Shown: piece after piece, positions 8,715-17,853 of the stretch
How the letters are laid out: the number at the start of each line of letters is the position of its first letter
How positions within the stretch are numbered: the stretch's first letter is position 1
Source: Phenylobacterium sp. CCH9-H3
GTDB taxonomy: Bacteria > Pseudomonadota > Alphaproteobacteria > Caulobacterales > Caulobacteraceae
NCBI RefSeq assembly: GCF_001557235.1
Contig: NZ_LSJI01000139.1
Coordinates: 5,580-69,579 of the forward strand
Length of the DNA stretch: 64,000 bases
Direction of reading: 5' to 3'
Notes under the pieces: generated by a model
What the model was told of the DNA's origin: nothing
The model's database searches: none
The model's input: only the letters and a program-made list of their open reading frames with translations
Position numbers and translations under genes: made by a program

Positions 8715-9877
8715 AACCGCACGTTGGAGAAGATCGCCGAGCTGACAGTCGGCGCGCCGGGGCCGCCGGTGAGCAGGCAGGTCCGCGCGCCCGGCACGGG
8801 GTTGGCCGACTCGCCACGTAGCTGGCGCACGGCCTCGATCGGCATGCCGATGCCGTGGATGAAGCCCTGGGCGAAGTTGCCGCCAGAAGTGTTGACCGGC
8901 AGCTTACCGCCCGGCGCGATCAGGTTATCGAAGCGCACCACCTCGGCCACGTTCTCGTAGGTGCAGAAGCCGTGGTCGATGAGCGCGGCGATCCCCTGGG
9001 CGCTGAAGTTCTCGTAGATCTGCACTACGTCGATGTCAGCGGGTGCGAGCCCTGTGCGGCCCCATAGATCGCGGGCCGTTTGGCGGAAGCCCGAGGTCAC
9101 GTACTGGTCGTCGTCATCGTTCTCCAGCAGGTCGCCCCAACCCTTGGCGGCGCCCTGGGCCACGCCCGCCAAATAGATGGGCCGCTTGGCCAGGTGGGCG
9201 GCATGATCGGCTGCAACGAGCACCAGCGCACCGGCCCCGTCGTTCTCCCGAGAGCAGTCGAACAGGCGGAAGGGCTCGCTGATCCAGCGCGCGGTGCGGT
9301 ACTCCTCCACCGTCAAGGCCTTGCCATAGGCCACCGCCTCAGGATTGCGCGCGCCGTGGAAATAGCTGGCGCGCACCAGTTCCTCGCTGACCTGCTGCGG
9401 CACGCCATGATGCTCGAACATCCGCTGGGCCCTGAGCGCACAGGCCTGGGCCGGCGAGATCACGCCCGCGCCCAGCATGTGCTCGTTCAGGTGATGGGCC
9501 ATCACCGCCGCCGAGAGCCGCCCGCTGACGCCCTCCACAAGCGCTCGGAACACCACCACCACGCGCGCCTGGCCGGTAAGGATGGCGGCGGCGGCCTGCG
9601 CGAACGCCGCGGCGATCCCGCCGCCCCCGCCGCCCCAGACCTGGCTGGACCAGCGCAGTTCGCGCGTGCCCAGGTCGGGCATCAGCCGCACCGGCTCGTT
9701 CTTGTCGTCGCCATATGAGACGAAGCCGTCGACATCAGCCGGGTCGATCCCGGCGTCGGCGCAGGCCTCGACGATCGCCTGCACCAGCACACCGCGCTCA
9801 GGCAGCGGCGCCTGGCCGCGGCGGTGCTGTTTCAACCCAACGCCGGCGACGGCGACCCCGCAGTTGAGCCCGTTCAA
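8711..9877 (-). CDS. Thiolase-fold protein, probable Ltp2-like retro-aldolase
   Basis: A 388-residue member of the SCP-x/lipid-transfer thiolase family. The region where true thiolases carry the nucleophilic cysteine reads SSQVWGGGGGGIAAAF (about residues 77-92), with no cysteine, while the later FDCSRENDGAGALVLV and C-terminal HGIGMPIEAV are kept. Loss of that cysteine plus an upstream DUF35 partner is the signature of aldolases such as Ltp2, which cleave 3-hydroxyacyl-CoA steroid side chains, rather than of Claisen thiolases. The start is taken as TTG at 9877: GAGGAGG lies 7 nt upstream and the TTGA overlaps the DUF35 stop. The ATG at 9901 would overlap DUF35 by 28 bp. The catalytic role is inferred, not proven. 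Confidence 0.85.
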   Translation of the reverse strand: MNGLNCGVAVAGVGLKQHRRGQAPLPERGVLVQAIVEACADAGIDPADVDGFVSYGDDKNEPVRLMPDLGTRELRWSSQVWGGGGGGIAAAFAQAAAAILTGQARVVVVFRALVEGVSGRLSAAVMAHHLNEHMLGAGVISPAQACALRAQRMFEHHGVPQQVSEELVRASYFHGARNPEAVAYGKALTVEEYRTARWISEPFRLFDCSRENDGAGALVLVAADHAAHLAKRPIYLAGVAQGAAKGWGDLLENDDDDQYVTSGFRQTARDLWGRTGLAPADIDVVQIYENFSAQGIAALIDHGFCTYENVAEVVRFDNLIAPGGKLPVNTSGGNFAQGFIHGIGMPIEAVRQLRGESANPVPGARTCLLTGGPGAPTVSSAIFSNVRL

Positions 9878-10332
9878 CGCCCGGCCTCCTCGATGCGCCA
9901 TCGGAAAGCCGGGACCACTCGGCCCGCGGCCTCCACCTCGGCGATACGGCCGCGGACACGCGCGCCGATCCGCACCGCCGCCTCATCGCCCTCCAGGATG
10001 CCGGTGAGGCGGCGTCCGTCGGTCCCGTCGATCGTCACCACGACGCTGACAAAGGGAGAGCCCAGGCTCTCGATGCCGGGGAAGCCGTGCCAGGTGCGGC
10101 TCCAGGTATAGATCGCGCCGACCGGCTCGACCGTCCGCCAGGCGTGATCCCAGCTCCCGCACTCGCCGCAGCGCCAGACCGCCGGCCAATGCCAGCGGCC
10201 GCAGCCCGCGCAGGCCGGCATGGTGAGCCGCCCCTCCAGCAGGCCATCCCAGTAGGGCTGGTCGGCGCCGGTGCTGATCACCCGGCGCGGATCCGCGGAC
10301 ACCCCTTCACCGGACACGGGGCAGGTCCGCAA
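9874..10332 (-). CDS. DUF35 OB-fold, zinc-ribbon partner of the thiolase-fold protein
   Basis: About 152 residues. An N-terminal helix containing QPYWDGLLEGRL precedes a zinc ribbon with two CxxC pairs (CAGCGRWHWPAVWRCGEC), then an OB-fold with SPFVSVVVTIDG and a GARVRGRI strand. Proteins of this family form complexes with thiolase-fold enzymes and, in steroid catabolism, with Ltp2-type aldolases. It overlaps the CoA ligase by 26 bp upstream and is coupled to the thiolase downstream (TTGA). The TTG at 10332 has AAGGA 5 nt before it; GTG codons at 10317 and 10302 are alternatives, so the first 10 residues are uncertain. Confidence 0.87.
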   Translation of the reverse strand: MRTCPVSGEGVSADPRRVISTGADQPYWDGLLEGRLTMPACAGCGRWHWPAVWRCGECGSWDHAWRTVEPVGAIYTWSRTWHGFPGIESLGSPFVSVVVTIDGTDGRRLTGILEGDEAAVRIGARVRGRIAEVEAAGRVVPAFRWRIEEAGR

Positions 10333-11803
10333 TCTGGTCCTTGTATTTGGCGCGCACAGCCGGCTTCGAGAGCTTGCCGGTCGCCAGCCGTGGCAAAGGC
10401 TCGGGCTCCACCACCACGTACCGCGGCACCTTGTAGTCGGCGAGGCGGCCGTTGCAGTGGGCGATCAGCGCCGGCACGTCGATGGCCGCGTTGGCGTACA
10501 GCACCGCCATCGGCGTCTCGGCGAACTTGGGGTCGGGCGCGGCGATCACCACCACTTCCTCGACGCCGGGATAGTCGCCGACCGCGCGCTCCACCTCGGC
10601 CGCCGAGATGTTCAGCCCGCCCGAAATGATGATGTCCTTCATCCGATCGACGAATGTCAGCAGGCCGCGCGCGTCCAGCATCCCCAGGTCGCCTGTATGC
10701 AGCCAGCCGTCGCGAAGGGCTTCGGCGGTCGCCGCCGGGTTGTTCCAATAGCCCAGCATCTGGCCGGGCCCACGGATGAGGATCTCGCCGACTTCATCGG
10801 GGGCGCACCGGCTGCCGTCGGGCCGCACGGTGATCAGGGTGGTGAAGGGCCCACCCCAGCCGCACTTCTCCGGCGCTTCGGCAGCGAGCGCCGCGGGCAT
10901 GATGGTGGCGTTCCCGCCGCACTCGGTCTGGCCATAGATCTGGCGGATCACGATCCCCTTGGCCAACCAGGTCTCGAGCAGCGTCCGGGTCACGCGCGCT
11001 CCCCCGACGGTGACCAGCCGCAGCGCCGACAGGTCAGCGGTGGCGAAGGCGGGCTGGGCGGCGATCCGTTCGAACAGCAGGGGTACGCCGCCGAAGGCGT
11101 TGATCTGCTCGCGGACCAGGAGTTCCAGGCCGGCGGCGGGCTCGAAGGCGGGCTCCATGTAGAGGGTGCAGCCCAGCGTCGTGTAGTGCATCAGTTGGAC
11201 GAAGCCGGCCGAGGTGCTGAGCGGCGCGATCGCCAGCACCCGCGCGCCCTTGCCGATGGTGGGCTCCTGCAGGTGGAATTCGGCGGCGTAGTCCACCATC
11301 GACCTGTTCGTGAACACCACGCCCTTGGGCCGGGCCGTGGACCCGCTGGTGCTGATGATCACCACCGGCCATTCGGGCTGGGGGTCGACGGAAGGGTCGG
11401 CCGCCACGCCTTCGCGGAACCTGTCGACGTCGGCAAGGTCGAGAACTTGTGAGCCGAGTTCGGCGACAAGGTCCGCGCGCGGGGCGTCCGCGAAGACGAG
11501 GCGCGGACCGACGTCGCCCAAGATCTCGGAGACCTCGTGGCGGGTGAAGCGCGCGTTCATCGGCGCGACGATCCCACCGGCCCGAAGCACGCCCATGATC
11601 AGCGCACAGTAGCCGAGTGAGTTGGCCGCACAGATCGCCACGCGGTCGCCCGGCGCGACGCCCAGATCGCCGAGCCACACGGCCAGCCGGTTCGACCAGG
11701 CGTGCAGTTGGGCATAGGTGACGGTGTCACCCGCCACGTCGAGGGCGACGGCGTCGCCCTGCATCCGCGCCCACCAGGCCAGGGCGCTGCTCAGCGTCTT
11801 CAT
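10307..11803 (-). CDS. Acyl-CoA synthetase (AMP-dependent, ANL superfamily)
   Basis: A 498-residue adenylate-forming ligase. It has the phosphate-binding loop IISTSGSTARPKGVVF, the adenine-binding IYGQTECGG, the LHTGDLGMLD motif at the domain hinge, and the C-terminal catalytic lysine in TGKLSKPAVR. It activates a carboxylic acid as a CoA thioester in the cytoplasm. It starts at 11803, where GGAGGAAAC immediately precedes the ATG; an upstream in-frame ATG at 11854 lies across operator C. It leads the operon ligase-DUF35-thiolase-(hydrolase remnant) and is divergent from the GMC oxidoreductase. Context suggests the acid made by the GMC and aldehyde dehydrogenase steps is its substrate. Confidence 0.92.
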   Translation of the reverse strand: MKTLSSALAWWARMQGDAVALDVAGDTVTYAQLHAWSNRLAVWLGDLGVAPGDRVAICAANSLGYCALIMGVLRAGGIVAPMNARFTRHEVSEILGDVGPRLVFADAPRADLVAELGSQVLDLADVDRFREGVAADPSVDPQPEWPVVIISTSGSTARPKGVVFTNRSMVDYAAEFHLQEPTIGKGARVLAIAPLSTSAGFVQLMHYTTLGCTLYMEPAFEPAAGLELLVREQINAFGGVPLLFERIAAQPAFATADLSALRLVTVGGARVTRTLLETWLAKGIVIRQIYGQTECGGNATIMPAALAAEAPEKCGWGGPFTTLITVRPDGSRCAPDEVGEILIRGPGQMLGYWNNPAATAEALRDGWLHTGDLGMLDARGLLTFVDRMKDIIISGGLNISAAEVERAVGDYPGVEEVVVIAAPDPKFAETPMAVLYANAAIDVPALIAHCNGRLADYKVPRYVVVEPEPLPRLATGKLSKPAVRAKYKDQIADLPRVR

Positions 11804-11842
11804 GTTTCCTCCGGACGTCGGCGGTCGCGCGTCCTTGACTAA

Positions 11843-11859
11843 ATCTATGCACATTAGAT
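11843..11859. promoter_or_regulatory. Palindromic operator site C (bidirectional)
   Basis: ATCTATGCACATTAGAT has perfect 5-bp arms (ATCTA/TAGAT) around a 7-bp centre and the same 17-bp length as sites A, B and D. It lies about 40 bp upstream of the CoA ligase start and about 65 bp upstream of the divergent GMC oxidoreductase start, so one protein could control both directions. Confidence 0.65.
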
Positions 11860-11924
11860 ATTTGGCGTCCAGCCCCGATGGGGCGTGGGCGCCGACCAGA
11901 AGCGCGATCTAGAGGGAGCGGAAC

Positions 11925-13526
11925 GTGCACACCTTCGACTATGTGATCGTCGGCGCGGGTGCGGCGGGGTGCGTCCTGGCCAACCGGCTTTCCGAGGACC
12001 CGAACGTCCAGGTGGCGCTGCTCGAAGCCGGCCCGCCGGACACCCATCCCTTCATCCACATGCCCAAGGGCCTGGCCAAGGTCATGGCCGACCCCAAGCA
12101 CCTCTGGGTCTACCCCAGCGCGCCCGAGGCGGCGACGGGCGGGGCGTCCGAGACCTGGGTGCGCGGGCGGGTGCTGGGCGGCTCCACCTCGGTCAACGGG
12201 ATGATGTACGTCCGCGGCCAGCCTGCCGATTTCGAAGCGCTGGCCGAGCTGGCCGGACCCGACTGGGCCTGGTCGCACATCGGCGCGGCCTATGCAGCGC
12301 TCGAGGCGCATGAACTCGGCGCCGACGCTACGCGGGGGGCCCACGGACCGCTAAAGATCACCCTGCCCGAACACCGCGACGCGCTGACCGAGGCCATGGT
12401 CGCCGCCGGCGCCGCCCTGGGCTGGCCGCAGAAGGCCGACGTCAACCATCCGGACGACGACGAGGCTGTCGGTTACGCGCCGCGCACCATCCACCGGGGC
12501 CGCCGCCAGAGCGCCGCCGCAGCCTTCCTGCACCCGGTCAAGAGCCGCCCCAACCTGACGATCCTCACCCACGCCGTGGTCGAACGAGTGCTGTTCGAGG
12601 GGAAGCGCGCCCAGGGCGTGCGCGCGGCGATCGCCGGGCGGGCGACGGACATCCTCGCGCGCCGCGAGGTGATCCTTGCCGGCGGCGCAATGGCCAGCCC
12701 CGGCATCCTGGAACGCTCGGGGATCGGCGATCCGGCGCGGCTCGCGGCGCTGGACATTCCGCTGGTTCACGCCAGCTCCGAGGTCGGGGAGAACCTCAGC
12801 GAGCATCGCGGCCTGATCCTGCAGTGGAAGCTCAAGGGACGCGGCTCGCAGAACCCTGAGTTCAGCGGCTGGCGGCTGCTGCGCTCGACCCTGCGCTACT
12901 ACCTGGCCAAGGACGGCCCGATGTCGGCCGCCGCCTACGAGATCGGCGCCTGGTTCAAGAGCCGACCGGGCGCCAACCGCCCCGACGCCCAGTTCCTGAT
13001 CGCCCCCTTCAGCTTTGATTTCGCCAGCGGCCGCACGAAGCTCGAGGCCCACCAGGGGATCAATGCGGTGACCTATCCCCTCCGCCCCACCTCGCGCGGC
13101 AGCCTGCACATCGTCTCGACCGACCCTGAGGCGTCCCCGGAGCTCAACCCCAACTACCGGGCCACCGAGGAGGATTGCGCGGTGATGATCGCCGCGGTGC
13201 GGACCATGCGGCGCTATGCAGCCCAGGCGCCGCTGGCCGACTTCATCGACATCGAGACGATGCCCGGGCCGGCTTACGACAGCGACGCCGAGATCCTCGA
13301 GGCCTACGACCGCTTCGGCACCTGCGGCTACCACACGGTGGGCACGTGCCGGATGGGCGCCGACGCCGCCTCGGTGGTCGATCCTCAGGCGCAGGTGCGC
13401 GGCGTCGAGGGGCTGCGGGTGATGGACACCTCGGTGATGCCCTTCATCCTGTCGGGCAACACCAACGGACCCACGATGGCGATGGCCTGGCGCGCCGCCG
13501 ACCTGATCCGCGCCGACGCGGCCTGA
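11925..13526 (+). CDS. GMC-family FAD alcohol oxidoreductase
   Basis: A 533-residue glucose-methanol-choline oxidoreductase. The N-terminal ADP-binding fold is DYVIVGAGAAGCVLANRL followed by VALLEAG. GMC signature 1 is around RVLGGSTSVNGMMYVRG. The C-terminal catalytic histidine lies in YHTVGTCRMG and the second active-site position in SGNTNGPTMAMAW. It oxidises an alcohol to an aldehyde or ketone using FAD, as choline, PEG and terpenol dehydrogenases do. The GTG start at 11925 follows GAGGGAG. It is divergent from the CoA ligase across operator C and converges on TetR R3 with a 3-bp gap. It probably acts between the P450 and the aldehyde dehydrogenase. Confidence 0.93.
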   Translation: MHTFDYVIVGAGAAGCVLANRLSEDPNVQVALLEAGPPDTHPFIHMPKGLAKVMADPKHLWVYPSAPEAATGGASETWVRGRVLGGSTSVNGMMYVRGQPADFEALAELAGPDWAWSHIGAAYAALEAHELGADATRGAHGPLKITLPEHRDALTEAMVAAGAALGWPQKADVNHPDDDEAVGYAPRTIHRGRRQSAAAAFLHPVKSRPNLTILTHAVVERVLFEGKRAQGVRAAIAGRATDILARREVILAGGAMASPGILERSGIGDPARLAALDIPLVHASSEVGENLSEHRGLILQWKLKGRGSQNPEFSGWRLLRSTLRYYLAKDGPMSAAAYEIGAWFKSRPGANRPDAQFLIAPFSFDFASGRTKLEAHQGINAVTYPLRPTSRGSLHIVSTDPEASPELNPNYRATEEDCAVMIAAVRTMRRYAAQAPLADFIDIETMPGPAYDSDAEILEAYDRFGTCGYHTVGTCRMGADAASVVDPQAQVRGVEGLRVMDTSVMPFILSGNTNGPTMAMAWRAADLIRADAA

Positions 13527-13529
13527 GGC

Positions 13530-14162
13530 CTACTTGGGCAGCAGGTTCGAGGTGGGGTTGGTGACGCCCGCCAGGAACGCCCGCACGGTCGCCACGAACA
13601 TCTGCTCCTCGTCGAATGGATTGGCCTTCGCCGCCTCGGCGAGGCTCGGGTAGGCCGCCGGGTCATAGACCGGGAAGGCCGGCAGTCCCCGCGACTTGGC
13701 GTAGGCTGCAGTCAGCGCCGACCCCATCAGGATGTTGTCCAGGCCCAGCGAGATCAGCATCCGCAGCTCAGGCGGCACGCCGCGCTTCTCGAACCGTCGC
13801 AGAGCTCGCTCGTAGGCGCTCAGCACCTGATGTCGCGGCGGGTAGAGCAGCAGGAGCGGCGCGGCGTGCGGATGGCGCAGAATCGAGCGTCGGGCCGAGA
13901 TCGAGAGGCTGACGATCGCCTCCTGCCAGTCTTCGTTCGACAGTCGCCGCGGCTCCTCGGCGTCCAGCATGATCTGCCGCGCGATCTCGGCCAGCACCTC
14001 TGACTTGTCGCGAAAGTGGTGGTAGAGCGACGGCGCCTTCACATCGAGCTTCTTGGCCAGCATGGGCAGGCTGAACGCTTCCAGCCCCACCTCGTCCAAA
14101 ACCTCGAGACCGGCGCGGACAGCAGTCTCTCGGGAAATGAGGGGGCTCCGCGGCCGGGCCAT
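13530..14162 (-). CDS. TetR/AcrR-family regulator (R3), paralogue of R2
   Basis: A 210-residue TetR regulator with the recognition helix KAPSLYHHFRDKSEVLAEIA and a C-terminal domain including HPHAAPLLLLYPPRH and NPFDEEQMFVATVRAFLAGV. These blocks align directly with R2 (5429-6049), while R1 differs. The ATG at 14162 is chosen because AGGA lies 7 nt before it; a GTG at 14168 is possible. It is divergent from the aldehyde dehydrogenase operon. Operator D lies about 125 bp from its start, and a separate inverted repeat (14197-14218) lies only 35 bp upstream and may serve autoregulation. Confidence 0.87.
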   Translation of the reverse strand: MARPRSPLISRETAVRAGLEVLDEVGLEAFSLPMLAKKLDVKAPSLYHHFRDKSEVLAEIARQIMLDAEEPRRLSNEDWQEAIVSLSISARRSILRHPHAAPLLLLYPPRHQVLSAYERALRRFEKRGVPPELRMLISLGLDNILMGSALTAAYAKSRGLPAFPVYDPAAYPSLAEAAKANPFDEEQMFVATVRAFLAGVTNPTSNLLPK

Positions 14163-14196
14163 TCGCACATCCTGTCCAGCTTCGTGCCCTTCGATA

Positions 14197-14218
14197 CATC
14201 GGTTTTATCATCCCGATG
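14197..14218. promoter_or_regulatory. Inverted repeat upstream of TetR R3
   Basis: CATCGG and CCGATG form perfect 6-bp arms separated by 10 AT-rich bases. It begins about 35 bp upstream of the R3 start, where an autoregulatory TetR operator would be expected. It is unlike the 17-bp palindromes A to D, so it may bind a different protein. Confidence 0.4.
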
Positions 14219-14285
14219 CAAGCGGTCCGTTTTCCGCCGCCTCGCTCGCGTCGAGGGCTCCATGGCCCGATTAGGTCGTCGACAA

Positions 14286-14302
14286 ATCTATCGTCATTCG
14301 AT
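14286..14302. promoter_or_regulatory. Palindromic operator site D
   Basis: ATCTATCGTCATTCGAT shares its first 12 bases except one with site B and keeps the terminal GAT. It lies about 51 bp upstream of the aldehyde dehydrogenase start, in the intergenic region shared with the divergent TetR R3. Confidence 0.62.
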
Positions 14303-14353
14303 TAAATCGCCGGCGAGGACGGGGACCACACCGGTCCGCGAGGAGGAGCAGCC

Positions 14354-15799
14354 ATGCCCAGCGACGGTTCTCAGGTTCCCGGGGTCGACTTCGAGACCGA
14401 TTTCAGCATGACGATCGGCGGCCGCGCCGTGCGGACGGACGCTGCTTTGAGCGTCATCAATCCCGCCAACGGCGAAGCCTTCGCCAAGGCCCCGGCCGCC
14501 GGCGCCGGGGAGCTGGAGGCCGCCGTCGCGGCCGCTCGCGCCGCGTTCCCGGCCTGGCGCGCCCGCCCGATCGCCGCGCGACGGGCCTGCCTCAAGGCGG
14601 CCGCCGACCTCATCGACGCGCACCGCGACGCCCTTGCGCGGCTCTTCACGCGGGAACAGGGCCGTCCCGTCGACGGCGCAAAGGGCGAGATCCAGCAGGC
14701 GGCTTACTGGATGCGCGCAACCGCCGACCTCGACCTGCCGGTCGAGGTGACCGAGGACACGCCCGGCCGCCGCATCGAGGTGCGCCATGAACCCCTGGGC
14801 GTGGTTTGTGGCATCGTCCCCTGGAACTTCCCCATCACCCTCGCGGTCTGGAAGATCGCGCCCGCGCTCCTAGCCGGCAACACGCTGGTCCTGAAGCCGT
14901 CGCCCTACACGCCGCTCTGCACCCTCAAGCTCGGCGAGCTGTTGCGCGACGTCTTCCCGCCGGGCGTGTTCAACGTGATCTGCGGCGACGACGCGCTGGG
15001 TCCGCTGATGACCGCCCACCCGGGCTTCGCCAAGATCTCGTTCACCGGCTCGACGGCGACCGGCAAGAAGGTGATGGAAGCGGCCTCGCGCGACCTCAAG
15101 CGACTGACCCTCGAGCTCGGCGGCAACGACGCGGCCATCGTCCTGCCCGACGTGGACGTCGACGCCATCGCCCAGCAACTCTTCTTCGGCGCCTTCTTCA
15201 ACACCGCCCAGATCTGCGTCGCCACGAAGCGTCTCTACATTCACGAGGACATCTACGACGCCTTGCGCGACCGCCTGCACGCTCTGGCCAAGGCCGTCAC
15301 GATCGGCGACGGCGCCGATCAGGGCTCGGTCCTGGGCCCGGTCCAGAACGCCCCGCAACACCGCCGCGTGCTGGAGCTGATCGACGACGCCCGGGCCAGC
15401 GGCCTGACCCTGCTCCAGGGCGGGCCGATTCCCGAGGCCGGTTACTTCGTTCCGATCACCCTGGTCGACAATCCGCCCGACAGCGCCCGCGTGGTCACCG
15501 AGGAAGCCTTCGGCCCCGTGCTGCCGCTGCTCAAGTTCCGCGATGTCGACGACGTGGTCGCCCGCGCCAACGACACCGACTACGGCTTGGCCGGCGCGGT
15601 CTGGTCCAGGGATGTCGACAAGGCGCTCGATATTGCGGGCCGCCTGGAGACCGGGACGGTCTGGATCAACCAGAATCTCCAGGCCACGCCCCTCACGCCG
15701 CTGGCGGGCCACAAGCAATCCGGGTTCGGGGTGGAGAACGGCCTTCCCGGTCTGCTCGAATTCACGCAGCCTAAGGCCATCTACATCCCCAAGGCCTGA
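14354..15799 (+). CDS. Aldehyde dehydrogenase, NAD(P)-dependent
   Basis: A 481-residue aldehyde dehydrogenase. It has the substrate/NAD channel motif VPWNFP (about residues 155-160), the Rossmann loop FTGSTATGK, the general base E254 in LTLELGGND, and the catalytic nucleophile C288 in FNTAQICVATKR. All are intact, so an active enzyme oxidising an aldehyde to a carboxylic acid is expected. It starts at an ATG preceded by GAGGAGGAG. It is followed by the acyl-CoA dehydrogenase after only 5 bp (one operon) and preceded by operator D. In the island it would turn the GMC product into the acid activated by the CoA ligase. Confidence 0.95.
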   Translation: MPSDGSQVPGVDFETDFSMTIGGRAVRTDAALSVINPANGEAFAKAPAAGAGELEAAVAAARAAFPAWRARPIAARRACLKAAADLIDAHRDALARLFTREQGRPVDGAKGEIQQAAYWMRATADLDLPVEVTEDTPGRRIEVRHEPLGVVCGIVPWNFPITLAVWKIAPALLAGNTLVLKPSPYTPLCTLKLGELLRDVFPPGVFNVICGDDALGPLMTAHPGFAKISFTGSTATGKKVMEAASRDLKRLTLELGGNDAAIVLPDVDVDAIAQQLFFGAFFNTAQICVATKRLYIHEDIYDALRDRLHALAKAVTIGDGADQGSVLGPVQNAPQHRRVLELIDDARASGLTLLQGGPIPEAGYFVPITLVDNPPDSARVVTEEAFGPVLPLLKFRDVDDVVARANDTDYGLAGAVWSRDVDKALDIAGRLETGTVWINQNLQATPLTPLAGHKQSGFGVENGLPGLLEFTQPKAIYIPKA

Positions 15800-15804
15800 A
15801 CCCC

Positions 15805-17037
<1,233 letters not shown>

Positions 17038-17070
17038 GGCCACAAAGCGCGACAATGGAGTTCGGTGACG

Positions 17071-17502
17071 ATGGTCTTCCGTGGCGGATGCTATTGCGGG
17101 AAGGTCCGCTACACGGCCGAGGGCGAACCCGCTTTCAGGGCGCAATGCCACTGTCGCGAGTGCCAGTACATAACCGGCGGCGGCCCCAACTACTTCATGA
17201 TGATGCCGACAGCCGGCTTTCGGTACGATCAGGGTTCGCCGGCGCAGTTCACCCGATCAGACCTGGAGCGGCCGGTCACCCGATCAGACCTGGAGCGGCC
17301 GGTCACCCGCGAGTTCTGCTCCTCTTGCGGGACCCACCTCGTCACCCGCCCGCCACGCATGCCCATGCTGGTGCTGAAGATCGGGACTCTCGACGATCCG
17401 GCTCAGTACGGCGGCCCGCAGATGGCGATCTACACAATCGACAGGCAGGCGTTTCACTGCATCGCCGAGGGCTTGCCCACCTTCGAACGCCTGCCCCGCT
17501 AG
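17071..17502 (+). CDS. GFA/CENP-V-family protein with an internal tandem duplication
   Basis: A 143-residue GFA-family protein (glutathione-dependent formaldehyde-activating enzyme-like). Zinc-binding cysteines are in GGCYCGKVRY, AQCHCREC and FCSSCGTHL, the usual three-part arrangement. Between the second and third blocks the nine residues TRSDLERPV occur twice in a row, encoded by a perfect 27-bp direct repeat. Homologues normally have one copy of such a loop. The cysteines are intact, so the protein may still fold. The ATG at 17071 or GTG at 17065 could start it. It follows the acyl-CoA dehydrogenase by about 33 bp and may be co-transcribed. The biochemical role of most GFA proteins is unknown. 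Confidence 0.85.
   Translation: MVFRGGCYCGKVRYTAEGEPAFRAQCHCRECQYITGGGPNYFMMMPTAGFRYDQGSPAQFTRSDLERPVTRSDLERPVTREFCSSCGTHLVTRPPRMPMLVLKIGTLDDPAQYGGPQMAIYTIDRQAFHCIAEGLPTFERLPR
17251..17304 (+). repeat. 27-bp perfect tandem duplication inside the GFA gene
   Basis: Copy 1 is 17251-17277 and copy 2 is 17278-17304. The copies are identical base for base and in frame, adding exactly nine codons. Perfect identity implies a recent slippage or duplication event, or an assembly artefact. Confidence 0.95.
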
Positions 17503-17605
17503 TCGCCGGTCCGGCAGGCCGCTCGCCGCACATGCGGACCTTGGCTCAGCCCTCGAAGCAGACATTCCGGCATGGAAGACGACGGGCCCGAGCCTCAGGT
17601 GGCCT

Positions 17606-17819
17606 TCACCGCCTCCCGTCCTTCCATTGCCGGTAGAGCTTCCCCAGCGTCGCAACGATCGCGCCCGCGATGAGAATCCAGCCGCCGACCAGGAGACCTC
17701 GGGCGACCACGCCCCCCGCGTTCGGCCCAGTCACCAAGACTCAGCCCAACGGAAACGCCACCCAGCACCATGACCATCGCAGTGCGCGTGAGCGCGGCGT
17801 CAGGCTCTTCCCGGCTCAC
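17606..17819 (-). pseudogene. Small two-helix membrane protein gene, apparently frameshifted
   Basis: From a GTG at 17819 one frame reads SREEPDAALTRTAMVMVLGG and a hydrophobic run to about 17735. A second frame of the same strand then continues with NAGGVVARGLLVGGWILIAG and ends KLYRQWKDGRR at 17606. Joined, the two give about 72 residues with two transmembrane helices and a basic C-terminus, a sensible small inner-membrane protein. Each half has coding-like composition only in its own frame. The break is near 17730-17740. A sequencing error or two separate tiny genes (the second from a GTG at about 17735) cannot be excluded. Function unknown. Confidence 0.45.
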
Positions 17820-17853
17820 GGCGGCGATCGCCGGGCGGCATGACGCGAGCCCA

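Noticed and set aside
10307..11854. Upstream ATG at 11854 as start of the CoA ligase
   Set aside because: It would place the operator inside the gene and has no ribosome site; the ATG at 11803 has an excellent one.
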